Of a DNA stretch of 64,000 nt, positions 25,674-34,681 are shown in pieces. Under the pieces are notes generated by a model. That model saw nothing but the letters and a program-made list of their open reading frames with translations. It was not told where the DNA came from and made no database searches. The stretch is from CALBPI01 sp038531945 (GTDB lineage: Bacteria > Pseudomonadota > Gammaproteobacteria > Steroidobacterales > Woeseiaceae). Location of the stretch: contig JBCBBH010000002.1 in assembly GCA_038531945.1 (NCBI GenBank), positions 186,001 through 250,000 of the forward strand, in the 5' to 3' direction. Numbering within the stretch: the stretch's first letter is position 1; each line of letters starts with the position of its first letter. A program made the position numbers and the translations under genes.

Positions 25674-26358
25674 CGCGTTGATTCTTGCCGCAGGACGCGG
25701 CGCCCGCTTGCGTCCGGTAACTGACACCTGCCCTAAACCTTTGTTGCGCGTTGGTGGGTTTTCGTTGCTTGAACGCCACCTGACCGAGTTAGCAGCGGCC
25801 GGTGTTCGTCGCGCGGTGGTCAACCTGGGTTGGCTGGGTCAGGAGATTGTCCGTTCGATTGGCGATGGGTCGCGATTGGGTTTGCAGGTCGTCTACAGCG
25901 TTGAGGGTTATCCGACCCTCGACACCGGTGGCGCAATCGTGCGCGCACTGCCACTGCTGGAGAGTGATTCGTTCTGGGTCATCAATGCCGACATTTGGAC
26001 TGAGTTTCAGGTGTCGACAGAGACCGATGCGTTGCTCGCAGATGCCGATGCCGCAATCGGCCTGGTGCCGAATCCCGATTATCGTTCAACCGGTGATTTT
26101 GACATCGGTCCAGGACGGTATGTTTCGAATCGTGCGGAACCGGGTATGACATTTTCCGGGATTGCGGTGTACCGTCGCGCGTTTTTTTCATCGCTCCCCG
26201 ACGGCCGTTACTCGGTCGTGCCATTGCTGCGTCAAGCGGCTGATGCCAATGCGTTGCGCGGATTCGATCTCGGCGCACGGTGGTTTGATATCGGAACGCC
26301 GCAACGACTCGCAGCAGTCCGCGCCGAGGTTAGTGAATCTCGGATTCGGGAGGACTAA
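25666..26358 (+). CDS. murU: N-acetylmuramate alpha-1-phosphate uridylyltransferase
   Basis: A 230-residue nucleotidyltransferase. The N-terminal LILAAGRGARLRPVTDTCPKPLL is the sugar-nucleotide signature; INADIW carries the metal-binding aspartate. It converts MurNAc-1-phosphate, made by AmgK, to UDP-MurNAc. The start ATG overlaps the end of amgK (SDV stop region), so translation is probably coupled. Its last 29 bases overlap lipB on the opposite strand. Confidence 0.93.
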   Translation: MSDALILAAGRGARLRPVTDTCPKPLLRVGGFSLLERHLTELAAAGVRRAVVNLGWLGQEIVRSIGDGSRLGLQVVYSVEGYPTLDTGGAIVRALPLLESDSFWVINADIWTEFQVSTETDALLADADAAIGLVPNPDYRSTGDFDIGPGRYVSNRAEPGMTFSGIAVYRRAFFSSLPDGRYSVVPLLRQAADANALRGFDLGARWFDIGTPQRLAAVRAEVSESRIRED

Positions 26359-26974
26359 GCCATTCGAGCGATAGTGTATCGGCGAGGTACGGCGTCAGAT
26401 CGATTGCGGCGCGTTTGATCGAGTCCGCGATATTAAGATCGCGCAACGTGCGAATCGGCAAATTTTCCATGCCGCAGGGATTGATTCGACCGAACGGCTC
26501 GGTGTCCATGTCGACGTTGACCGCCATGCCGTGATAGCTGCAGCCACGCCGAATACGCAACCCGATACTCGCGATCTTCGCGCTGTCGGAATAAACACCC
26601 GGCGCATCTCGCCGTCCCGTGGCTGAGACACCGTGCGCGGCCGCAAGATCGACCACGGCTTGCTCGAGCCCCATGACCAAGGCACGCACACCCAGCTTTT
26701 TACGTTTGACGTTCAACAATGGATAGACCATCAGCTGACCGGGTCCGTGATAGGTGACCTGGCCACCGCGATCGATCGGAACGACCGGAATATCCCCGGG
26801 AGCGAGCACGTGCGACCGATCCGCTGCAAGACCCAGCGTAAAAACCGGCGGGTGTTCGCAAAACCACAGTTCGTCAACCGTGTTCGCAAGTCTACCGGCA
26901 GTAAAGCCCTGCATCGCACGCCATAACGGTTCGTAGTCCTGACGCCCTAACCAACGAATTCGACAGCTATGCAC
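26330..26974 (-). CDS. lipB: Octanoyl-[acyl carrier protein]:protein N-octanoyltransferase
   Basis: A 214-residue lipoate-synthesis enzyme that transfers octanoyl from ACP to lipoyl domains such as GcvH. Signature VPIDRGGQVTYHGPGQLMVYPL; the active-site lysine is in AKIASIGLRIRRG and the catalytic cysteine in INPCGMENLPI. It lies 12 bases after ybeD, the common ybeD-lipB order; lipA, which often follows, is absent because murU occupies the space from the other strand. Confidence 0.95.
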   Translation of the reverse strand: MHSCRIRWLGRQDYEPLWRAMQGFTAGRLANTVDELWFCEHPPVFTLGLAADRSHVLAPGDIPVVPIDRGGQVTYHGPGQLMVYPLLNVKRKKLGVRALVMGLEQAVVDLAAAHGVSATGRRDAPGVYSDSAKIASIGLRIRRGCSYHGMAVNVDMDTEPFGRINPCGMENLPIRTLRDLNIADSIKRAAIDLTPYLADTLSLEWLSPPESEIH

Positions 26975-26986
26975 AGTAGAAAACCG

Positions 26987-27256
26987 TCATAGCGCCATCA
27001 GCACTTCAGGGTCGTCTGTCAGCGATTGGTAGATCGCGTCCAGTTGCGCACGTGACGTCGCGGTAATTTCGACAGTGACAGAGAGAAATCGTCCGTTCGA
27101 GCTTGGGCGCGAGCTTACCGCGCGAGGAGGTTTTCCTTCCGTGTGCTGCACCACGAGCGCTTCTGCGTGGGCTACAAACTGATCGGTATTCCGCCCCATG
27201 ATTTTTACTGGAAACTCAGTCGGAAAATCGATCAACTCTTCGTCGCGTTCGCTCAT
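26987..27256 (-). CDS. ybeD: YbeD family protein (DUF493)
   Basis: An 89-residue DUF493 protein, the same size as E. coli YbeD, with LIDFPTEFPVKIMGRN at the start and VTVEITATSRAQLDAIYQSLTDDPEVLMAL at the end. It has an ACT-like fold in the known structure and a suspected but unproven regulatory role in lipoate synthesis. The start at 27256 overlaps the dat stop by ATGA; 27301 is open but lies inside dat. Confidence 0.93.
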   Translation of the reverse strand: MSERDEELIDFPTEFPVKIMGRNTDQFVAHAEALVVQHTEGKPPRAVSSRPSSNGRFLSVTVEITATSRAQLDAIYQSLTDDPEVLMAL

Positions 27257-28110
27257 AGCGCAACCTTTCGGTCCTGATAGCCATCGAACAGCTGGTTCCA
27301 AATCGGTCCCGGCTGACCTTTGCCAATGCGAGCGCCGTCCAGCTGCACGAGTGGCACAATTTCTTTCGTGCTCGACATCAAAAGCAACTCATCCGCATCG
27401 CGTGCGAAGTCGATAGGAATCGGTTCCACTCTGACTTCAATGTCGAGCCGCTTCGCGATGTCGAGCGTGATGTGACGAGTCACGCTGGGAAGCAGTGTGT
27501 TGGTTTCCGGCGGCGCATAGATGACCCCATCACGCGCGCAGATTATAGCGCTGGCGGCACCTTCGATGAGGTAATCGTCGCGCGTCAGGACCGCTTCGAG
27601 CGCATCCGCTTTGCTCGCAGCCTGCCGTGCCATAACGTTGGCCAGCATGGAGGTCGATTTGATGTCGCAACGTTGCCACCGGTCATCGGGCAGCGTGATT
27701 GCAGGAAAACCGGCCGAGTACTGGGTTCGGCTGGCGGGCACAAGAGTGCTGCTCATCATGAACAGGCTCGCTTCGTTCAGTCGCGGGAATTTATGGTCCC
27801 GGCCATCGTCTCCGGCACGTGAAATCTGGATATACAGCGATTGATTGGCACTCGAGTTGGCGGTGATGACCTGTTCCATACTGTCAACGAGACGGGATTC
27901 TTCGCAGGGCGCGGGCAGGTCGATCGCATGAAGGCTTCGGTTAAGGCGGCCGAGATGTTCGGCGAGTCCAAGTGCGCGGCCGTTGTAGACGGGGATGACC
28001 TCATACACCCCGTCGCCGAATAGAAATCCACGGTCTAATGGAGAAATATGGATTTCGCTTAGTGGACGGAGTTGACCATCATGCCAGCCGTATTCGAGGG
28101 CGCGTGCCAT
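27253..28110 (-). CDS. dat: D-amino-acid (D-alanine) aminotransferase, class IV
   Basis: A 285-residue fold-type IV PLP transaminase. It has the N-terminal HISPLDRGFLFGDGVYEVIPVYNG and the PLP lysine in CDIKSTSMLANVMARQAA. Its size and the EVIPVYNG segment fit D-alanine transaminase better than the ~310-residue branched-chain enzyme. It would interconvert D-alanine and D-glutamate, both peptidoglycan precursors, which suits its place between dacA and ybeD-lipB. Confidence 0.88.
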   Translation of the reverse strand: MARALEYGWHDGQLRPLSEIHISPLDRGFLFGDGVYEVIPVYNGRALGLAEHLGRLNRSLHAIDLPAPCEESRLVDSMEQVITANSSANQSLYIQISRAGDDGRDHKFPRLNEASLFMMSSTLVPASRTQYSAGFPAITLPDDRWQRCDIKSTSMLANVMARQAASKADALEAVLTRDDYLIEGAASAIICARDGVIYAPPETNTLLPSVTRHITLDIAKRLDIEVRVEPIPIDFARDADELLLMSSTKEIVPLVQLDGARIGKGQPGPIWNQLFDGYQDRKVAL

Positions 28111-28112
28111 CG

Positions 28113-29264
28113 CTATTCGAACCAGAGTCGAACGCCGTCACCCATGCGTTTGAAAAACCCGCCTTCTTCGACGGACTGCAGCACGGTGAGCGGCGCGCGA
28201 GTGATCTCATCGCCGTCGAGCGTCAATTTGAGGATCCCAATCTCGGCGCCCGCAGCGAGAGGGGCCTCCAGGCGACCGGGCAGCGTCACGCTTGGAACCA
28301 CTTCTTCGTAGCGACCACGCGGTACGGTTACCCAGACATCTTCAGCGACGCCTAACGTCACTTCGTTTGATTCGCCATACCAGACGCGCTGCGTGTCAAC
28401 AGACGCGCCGGAAGCAAACGCCTGTCGGGTCTCAAAGAAACGAAAGCCGTAATTCAGCAGAGACTGGCTCCCGGTTTCCCGAGCGCGTGTGCTGGCCGTC
28501 CCCATGACAGCGGAGACAAGTCGCATATCATCTCGACTCGCCGATGCCACCAGGCAGTAGCCGGCGGCCTCGGTGTAGCCCGTCTTCATTCCGTCCACGC
28601 TGGGATCGCGTGACAGCAGTCCATTGCGGTTAGGTTGAGTGATGTCGTTCCACGTGAATTCGCGCTGTCCGTACCAACGGTAGTAATCCGGAAACTCGGC
28701 GATGATCGCGCGAGCGAGCGTCGCCATATCTCTTGCCGTTGTTACGTGGCCCTCCGCCGGCAGACCGTGCGAGTTCTTGAAGTTACTGCTGCGCATGCCG
28801 AGTTCGTTCGCATAGGCATTCATCAGGCCTGCGAACACCGACTCGGATCCTGCGACGTGCTCGGCGAGCGCCACGCTTGAGTCATTGCCGGACTGAACGA
28901 TCATGCCCTGCAGAAGGTCTTCGACGCTGACCTGACTGCCGATCTCCGCAAACATCCTGGAGCCCGCCAGTCCAGCGGCATGGGCTGCATCGCTGATCGT
29001 GACGTTGTCGTTCAAGTCAATTTGGCCCGCGTCCAGCGCCTGAAAGACAACGTAGGCGGTCATGAGCTTGGTCAGGCTTGCAGGCTCCACGGGGAGATCC
29101 GGCGCGCTGGCCGCCACGGGGTAGCCGGTCGTCGCATCGATCAGAATGTAACTGGAAGCGCCGAGGTCCGGAGGGGGCGGAATCGGTAGTGCAGCGCTTG
29201 CCGATGAGCAGCAAATCGCCAGTAAGAAGCTGATTGCGGTAGGAACCAGAACGCGAACATTCAT
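28113..29264 (-). CDS. dacA: D-alanyl-D-alanine carboxypeptidase (PBP5 family)
   Basis: A 383-residue low-molecular-weight penicillin-binding protein. Signal peptide to about A25. The three active-site motifs are S63-L-T-K66 (EPASLTKLMTA), S126-G-N128 (MIVQSGNDSS) and K228-T-G (DGMKTGYTEAAGY). A C-terminal beta domain ends in an amphipathic anchor (RMGDGVRLWFE), as in PBP5/6. It trims the terminal D-alanine from pentapeptides. Located in the usual mrdA-rodA-mltB-rlpA-dacA order. Confidence 0.95.
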   Translation of the reverse strand: MNVRVLVPTAISFLLAICCSSASAALPIPPPPDLGASSYILIDATTGYPVAASAPDLPVEPASLTKLMTAYVVFQALDAGQIDLNDNVTISDAAHAAGLAGSRMFAEIGSQVSVEDLLQGMIVQSGNDSSVALAEHVAGSESVFAGLMNAYANELGMRSSNFKNSHGLPAEGHVTTARDMATLARAIIAEFPDYYRWYGQREFTWNDITQPNRNGLLSRDPSVDGMKTGYTEAAGYCLVASASRDDMRLVSAVMGTASTRARETGSQSLLNYGFRFFETRQAFASGASVDTQRVWYGESNEVTLGVAEDVWVTVPRGRYEEVVPSVTLPGRLEAPLAAGAEIGILKLTLDGDEITRAPLTVLQSVEEGGFFKRMGDGVRLWFE

Positions 29265-29304
29265 GTGGAATCGACCTTACGCGTGGATTGCGAGAAGCAC
29301 GAAA

Positions 29305-30162
29305 TTATTCCACAGAAACGAGTCGCGCGCTGTCGATTCCCAAGGCCTGCAGTTGAGTTTGCAGAGCATCGTATTCGGCGACATTGTCAATCGGACCAAT
29401 ACGCACCCGGTAAAGTGTGACGGTGTTATCGGAACTGCTGCCGGGTTCGACGAAAGTCGGAGCGATCCCGGCTGCGATCAAGCGTTCCCTTTGGCGATTC
29501 GCGTTGGTGGCTTCTGAAAACGCGCCGGTCTGTAGAAAGAGCGGCTCGGTCGCCGCCGGAGCGGAGGCGGTGGGTGGCGGAGATGTGGGGGCAGGCGTGC
29601 CACCACCCTGGACTTCGCGGGTATCCACCATCTGCCCTGCTGAATCTGCTTTTTCGAACGAAAGCGCGGTGACCTCTACCAACGCCGTGCCGGTTCCGAT
29701 CATATCGAGCTCGCGGGCTGCCGCGTAGGACAAATCGATTATGCGGTTGTCGACAAATGGGCCACGATCATTGACTCGCAGGACCAGCGAACGGCCGTTG
29801 CCGAGATGCGTAACGCGAACCCACGTGGGTAACGGCAGAGACTTATGCGCTGCACTCACCGCGTACATATCGTACGGCTCTCCGGATGATGTCCGCTTGC
29901 CGTGGAATTTGCTGCCATACCAGCTAGCGACACCGCGTTCCGTATAACCGTTGGACGTCTTCATGACGTAGTAACGTTCACCGGCGACTTCATAGAACTC
30001 CAGGTTGCCATAGCGACTGCGCGGCTCGGGCGAAGGTGTTCCCGGCATCGCGACGGCGACGCTGCCGGCGGACGCAGGAGCGCCATCGCGCTCGGCCACG
30101 AAACTGCACCCACCCAGCGCAAAGGCTGTCACCAAAGCCGTTGGGTACAGCACGAATCGCAT
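29305..30162 (-). CDS. rlpA: Septal ring lytic transglycosylase RlpA
   Basis: A 285-residue lipoprotein. Lipobox LGGC at residues 16-19 after a hydrophobic stretch. The double-psi beta-barrel domain (about 75-165) shows GVASWYGSKFHGKRTSSGEPYDMYAVSAAHKSLPLPTWVRVT and VNDRGPFVDNRIIDLS, with the catalytic Asp in the last motif. A proline/alanine linker is followed by a SPOR domain (about 205-283) that binds denuded glycan. It cleaves glycan strands lacking stem peptides. Confidence 0.95.
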   Translation of the reverse strand: MRFVLYPTALVTAFALGGCSFVAERDGAPASAGSVAVAMPGTPSPEPRSRYGNLEFYEVAGERYYVMKTSNGYTERGVASWYGSKFHGKRTSSGEPYDMYAVSAAHKSLPLPTWVRVTHLGNGRSLVLRVNDRGPFVDNRIIDLSYAAARELDMIGTGTALVEVTALSFEKADSAGQMVDTREVQGGGTPAPTSPPPTASAPAATEPLFLQTGAFSEATNANRQRERLIAAGIAPTFVEPGSSSDNTVTLYRVRIGPIDNVAEYDALQTQLQALGIDSARLVSVE

Positions 30163-30165
30163 GGG

Positions 30166-31179
30166 TTAACGCTGCCCGGTGAGTTGCTGTTGGCCTTCGC
30201 GGCGTCGCGCGGCGACCTCGTTGCCGAGTTGCCAGACGGCCAGGGCGTACATCGCGCTGCGGTTGTAACGCGTGATCACGTAAAAATTGTGCAGACCGAC
30301 GCGATATTCAGGCCCTTGCTTGCCTTCCATTGCGATGAGCCTCGCGGGCATATCGTCGGCCAGTGTGGTGGGTGGGTCGATGACCACGCCTTCCTGCACC
30401 AGATCGCCGACGGTCGAGTCTGCCTTTAACAAATTCTTCGCCGGAACTTCACCACTAAACTCGGCATTCAGCGTCGCCGGGGCGACGACTGGCTCACCTG
30501 CACGCCATCGGTGGCGCACAAAATAGTTTGCGACACTGCCGAGAATATCGGTCCAACTATCAAACAGATCGCGTCGCCCGTCAGCGTCAGCATCAACTGC
30601 GTAGGCGCGGTAGCTGGAGGGAATGAATTGCGGAGAGCCCATGGCTCCTGCATACGACCCCAAGGCAGCGTCTGCAGGCACGGATTCCTCGCGCGCGAGC
30701 AACAGGAATTCGCGCAGTTCTTTGCGGAAGAATTCTGCTCGTGGCGGGTAATCAAACCCTAGCGTCACCAGAGCGTCGAGAACGCGGTAGCGCCCTGTGA
30801 TCCTGCCGTAGTAAGTCTCGACGCCGATGATACCGACCAATATCTCACCGGGAACGCCGGTTTCCTCGCTGATCTTGTCGATCGTATCCGCATGGGTGTT
30901 CCAGAACTCAACACCTGCGTCGATTCGCTTGTCCTGGATAAAAATATCGCGATACTCGTGCCAGGCTTTGCGCTTCTCGGCCGGCCTGCTGATGGCCTCG
31001 AGAATCTTGGGTTTTATTTCCGCGTCGCCGAGCAGCGCTTCGAGTTCGTCTCGGGAGAAATCCTCTTCGGTGACCAACTCATCTATGAAAGCCGCAACGT
31101 CGTTGCGCTGCGTATCCAGCCCCACAGCGTTGCTCGACCAAAGCAACGCGCACATCGGCAAAAATTGTCTAAATCGCAT
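30166..31179 (-). CDS. mltB: Membrane-bound lytic murein transglycosylase B
   Basis: A 337-residue periplasmic transglycosylase. Signal peptide to about residue 20. The catalytic glutamate is in GIIGVETYYGRITGRYRVLDAL; other family motifs are GSYAGAMGSPQFIPSSYRAYAVD and WTDILGSVANYF. No lipobox cysteine is visible, so it is probably a soluble periplasmic or weakly attached form rather than a lipoprotein. It sits three bases upstream of rlpA and 15 after rodA. Confidence 0.94.
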   Translation of the reverse strand: MRFRQFLPMCALLWSSNAVGLDTQRNDVAAFIDELVTEEDFSRDELEALLGDAEIKPKILEAISRPAEKRKAWHEYRDIFIQDKRIDAGVEFWNTHADTIDKISEETGVPGEILVGIIGVETYYGRITGRYRVLDALVTLGFDYPPRAEFFRKELREFLLLAREESVPADAALGSYAGAMGSPQFIPSSYRAYAVDADADGRRDLFDSWTDILGSVANYFVRHRWRAGEPVVAPATLNAEFSGEVPAKNLLKADSTVGDLVQEGVVIDPPTTLADDMPARLIAMEGKQGPEYRVGLHNFYVITRYNRSAMYALAVWQLGNEVAARRREGQQQLTGQR

Positions 31180-31194
31180 GCACAGTCCCCATGC

Positions 31195-32322
31195 TCAACG
31201 CGGAAGTAACCGCCGATTGGTATGTATCGCCATTAGAATACCGAATGCCCCCATCAGGGTCACCATCGAAGTACCGCCGTAGCTGATCAGAGGCAAAGGT
31301 ACGCCGACGACCGGCAGCAAGCCGGTAACCATGGCCGTGTTTACCAGCACGTACAGAAAGAAGGTAAGACTGAGGCTGCCAGCCAGTAGTCGTGAAAACG
31401 TATCCGTTGCCTGGCTGGCGATGAACAGCCCGCGGCCGATCACAAACAGGTAGGCGAGCAACAGGCTGATCAAACCCAGTAGCCCAAACTCCTCGCCGAT
31501 AACCGCGAAAATGAAATCCGTACTGCGCTCGGGGAGGTACTCGAGTTGACCCTGACTGCCATTCGTCCAGCCCTTGCCGAACAACCCGCCGGAGCCAATC
31601 GCTATCTTCGATTGGATGATGTTGTAGCCGGCACCGAGCGGGTCGCTCTGTGGGTTAATCATGGTCAGTACGCGCTGGCGTTGGTAGTCATGCATGTTCT
31701 GCCACAGCAGCGGCAGTCCGGCGCCAAGCAGCACCAGACCTGAGAGGATCACACGAAACCGCAGTCCAGCGAGCAGGACAACGATGCCGCCCGAGGCGGC
31801 AATCAGGATGGCTGTGCCGAGGTCAGGCTGCCTCGCGATCAGCGCCGCGGGCATGGCGATCAGGCCGATCAATATGAGCAAAGGTACGAATTGTGGTGGC
31901 AGCGGGCGATAGTGAAGATACGCTGCACAAGCCATTGGCACCGCGATTTTCATGATTTCAGATGGCTGAAAGCGAAATCCGATATCCACCCAACGTTGGG
32001 CGCCCTTGCTCGTCGAGCCCGCGATCAAAACGACAAGCAGAAAACCAAGGCCAAGCGCGTAGGCGACGCCTGCGTATCGACGCATAAAATTCGGCGGGAC
32101 CTGCGCCATGATCAACATTGCGACCACCGCGACGCACAGACGAATTGCCTGCGAGAGCGTCTGACGTTCGTTTTGCCCGGTCGCGCTGAAGAGTACGAAC
32201 AGGCCGAATGCTGCGATCAGTAACACGCCGGCCAGAAGAGGGCCGTCGAGATGCAGACGCTGCAGCCAGCTGTGGGTTGCCGGCGCCTGCTCACGCCCCA
32301 TGGCCGTGGTGTCGCGAAACAC
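31195..32322 (-). CDS. rodA: Rod shape-determining glycan polymerase RodA
   Basis: A 375-residue SEDS-family inner-membrane protein with about ten hydrophobic segments. Conserved segments include FVLFSATGQNERQTL, GSTSKGAQRWVDIGFRFQPSEIMKIAVPM and FAVIGEEFGLLG. It polymerises lipid II with its partner PBP2 (mrdA), encoded immediately upstream. The GTG at 32322 overlaps the mrdA stop (TAGTG); an ATG at 32301 is an alternative start. Confidence 0.95.
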   Translation of the reverse strand: MFRDTTAMGREQAPATHSWLQRLHLDGPLLAGVLLIAAFGLFVLFSATGQNERQTLSQAIRLCVAVVAMLIMAQVPPNFMRRYAGVAYALGLGFLLVVLIAGSTSKGAQRWVDIGFRFQPSEIMKIAVPMACAAYLHYRPLPPQFVPLLILIGLIAMPAALIARQPDLGTAILIAASGGIVVLLAGLRFRVILSGLVLLGAGLPLLWQNMHDYQRQRVLTMINPQSDPLGAGYNIIQSKIAIGSGGLFGKGWTNGSQGQLEYLPERSTDFIFAVIGEEFGLLGLISLLLAYLFVIGRGLFIASQATDTFSRLLAGSLSLTFFLYVLVNTAMVTGLLPVVGVPLPLISYGGTSMVTLMGAFGILMAIHTNRRLLPR

Positions 32323-34175
32323 TATCGAGATAACCAGTAATCGGCTAACTGACGAGCGATCGGTGCGGCGACGCCGCTACCACTCTCGGCGTTTTCCACG
32401 ACAACCGATATCGCAATCTCCGGCGACTCAATCGGGGCGAACGCTACGAAAAGCGCATGATCCTTCAGTCGTTCGTCAAGTTCGAGCTCGTCGTATTTGT
32501 CCTCCTGCGCGACGGAGAACACCTGTGCCGTTCCACTCTTACCTGCGAACGTGTACTCGACATCCCGGCCCGTCGCATAAGCGGATCCTTGCGGCGACTG
32601 CAAAACCGCCTTCATAGCGTCGATGGTGTGTTGCCAGGCGTTTGCATCGATGTTTGTGACCGCAGTTAGCATCTGAGGTTCCTGCGCTGATGTCTCTCGA
32701 CTCAATGGATCTTCGAGTCGGTGTGTCAGGCGCGGCTGAATTCGGACGCCATAGTTGGCAACGGTGGCGACCATGTGCGCCAGTTGAAGCGGCGTGGCGG
32801 TCATGTAGCCCTGTCCGATCGACGCGATAACCGTCTCGCCCGGAAACCAGACTTGATCTGCACGATTGCTGAAGCGCTGGCGCTTCCATGCGCGCGACGG
32901 CACAAGCCCGGCTTTTTCACCGGGTATTTCGATCCCGAGGTTCTCACCAAGACCGAAGCGCACGAGGTAGTCGTGCATTAAATCGATATCCATATCCTGC
33001 GCGAGTTGATAGAAGTACACATCGCAGGATTGCGCAATGGCTTGCGTCAGGTCGACAAGTCCGTGTCCTTCGGGCTTCCAGTCTCGATAACGGTGCGTGC
33101 TCCCCGGCAGGCTGAAATGGCCTTCGCAATTAGTGACGCGATTGACGCTGGTACGACCAGAGTCCAGCGCGCCCAAGGCAAGCAGTGGTTTGATCGTCGA
33201 TCCGGGTGGATACCCGCCGGATACCGCGCGATTGAACAGTGGCCGATCCAGATTGTTCTGCAACGCACGGAATGTCTCGCTGTCCATTCCGCGGGCGAAT
33301 CCATTCGGGTCAAAAGCCGGTGCGCTGGCCATCGCGAGAACTTCGCCGGTCGTGGGTTCAATGGCAACGATCGCGCCGCGCCGACCCTCCAGCGCCTGTT
33401 CGGCAAGGCGTTGCAATTGCAGGTCGATCGTTAAGTAAACGTGCGACCCCGGTTGTGGCTCATCCCGAGTCTGAAACCCGAGTGCTCGACCGTCGGCGTT
33501 CGTGACGACTTCGCGGTGCCCGACATTGCCGTGTAACTCAGCCTCGTAGGTCGCTTCGATGCCGGTCTTTCCAATCTGTGTCGTCCCGGCATAGTTGGCA
33601 TTATCGACACGTCTGAGATCCGACTCACTCAAGCCGCCGACGTAGCCGAGGATATGTGCGGCCGTCGAGCCATGCGGATAATCGCGAACCAGACGCGCGC
33701 GGATGTCCACACCCGGAAAATAGGGGCGCTGCAGCGCGAACTGTGCCACGGCTGCATCGTCCATACTCGATCGCAGCGTGACCGGTTTGAACGACGGCGA
33801 GCGTCGAATACGATCGCGCAATTCCTCCTCGCGCTCCGGATCGAGCAGCTCCAACTCGAACAGCCGCGCGAGCGTCTCGTCGATATCAGCAACTTGTTCC
33901 GGGATCATCTCCAGCTGATAAGCCGGCAGGTTTTGGGCCAGCACCACGCCGTTACGATCCAGGATCAATCCCCGGGTCGGTGGTGCAGCTTCGAGGCGAA
34001 TGCGGTTACCGCGCGCAAGATCCGAATAGGTCTCGTGCTCAAAGACTTGCAGCTGAGTCAACCGCGCAGCGACTGCTGCAGTACCCACAAACACGCACAG
34101 CACAGCGAGAAGCAAGCGATTGAAAAACAAACGTTGCTCAGTGGCAGTGTCCTTAATCGCTTGCAGATTGGCCAT
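32322..34175 (-). CDS. mrdA: Peptidoglycan D,D-transpeptidase PBP2
   Basis: A 617-residue class B penicillin-binding protein with one N-terminal membrane anchor (about 18-40). The pedestal domain is followed by a transpeptidase domain from about 240: S326-T-I-K329 (GGYPPGSTIKPLLALG), the S-x-N-type motif (AIAQSCDVYFY) and KSGTAQ. It crosslinks the side wall with RodA and the Mre proteins. The stop codon is one base into the rodA start. Confidence 0.96.
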   Translation of the reverse strand: MANLQAIKDTATEQRLFFNRLLLAVLCVFVGTAAVAARLTQLQVFEHETYSDLARGNRIRLEAAPPTRGLILDRNGVVLAQNLPAYQLEMIPEQVADIDETLARLFELELLDPEREEELRDRIRRSPSFKPVTLRSSMDDAAVAQFALQRPYFPGVDIRARLVRDYPHGSTAAHILGYVGGLSESDLRRVDNANYAGTTQIGKTGIEATYEAELHGNVGHREVVTNADGRALGFQTRDEPQPGSHVYLTIDLQLQRLAEQALEGRRGAIVAIEPTTGEVLAMASAPAFDPNGFARGMDSETFRALQNNLDRPLFNRAVSGGYPPGSTIKPLLALGALDSGRTSVNRVTNCEGHFSLPGSTHRYRDWKPEGHGLVDLTQAIAQSCDVYFYQLAQDMDIDLMHDYLVRFGLGENLGIEIPGEKAGLVPSRAWKRQRFSNRADQVWFPGETVIASIGQGYMTATPLQLAHMVATVANYGVRIQPRLTHRLEDPLSRETSAQEPQMLTAVTNIDANAWQHTIDAMKAVLQSPQGSAYATGRDVEYTFAGKSGTAQVFSVAQEDKYDELELDERLKDHALFVAFAPIESPEIAISVVVENAESGSGVAAPIARQLADYWLSR

Positions 34176-34192
34176 GCGCGATCAACTCGGTC

Positions 34193-34681
34193 TCAGGTCT
34201 TTAGCGGTCGTCCGTGTCTCAGTGTGTCCAACGCCAACATCAAAGGTGGCCAGAACAGCGCGTTTGCAACGAGTGGCTTGAGGTAGGCGCCCGCGCCCAG
34301 ATCGTTCCCCGTCGCTCCATTGCACCAGAACAAAACAAACTGCCCCAGTGCTGTAAACAGTATGACAGACAGCGTCGATTGCCACACGGGCACCAGCTGG
34401 ATGCGTTGGTGGAGTTTCAGCGGCAGGTACACTGCGACCACATGCGCGAATGCATATTGTCCCAAAGGCGTCGCGTGCTGTGCGTCAAGCAGCAGACCCG
34501 ACACCAGTGCAATAGAGATAACATAGCGGTCGGGCTGGTGGATTGCTGAATAGATTACAACCAGGAGTACTAAATCCGGTCGCCATGCAGACAGGCCCAG
34601 AGGCAGCGGAGCGGCAGCGACGATCAAGCCGACCGCAAGCGCTAGAGCAAGTGGCCACCAGCGTTCAATCGACGTCGGCAT
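34193..34681 (-). CDS. mreD: Rod shape-determining protein MreD
   Basis: A 162-residue integral membrane protein with five or six hydrophobic segments (LALALAVGLIVAAAPL; PDLVLLVVIYSAIHQPD; LLLDAQHATPLGQYAF), the expected MreD size and pattern. Part of the elongasome with MreB and MreC. It overlaps the end of mreC by 17 bases and stops 17 before mrdA. Confidence 0.93.
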   Translation of the reverse strand: MPTSIERWWPLALALAVGLIVAAAPLPLGLSAWRPDLVLLVVIYSAIHQPDRYVISIALVSGLLLDAQHATPLGQYAFAHVVAVYLPLKLHQRIQLVPVWQSTLSVILFTALGQFVLFWCNGATGNDLGAGAYLKPLVANALFWPPLMLALDTLRHGRPLKT

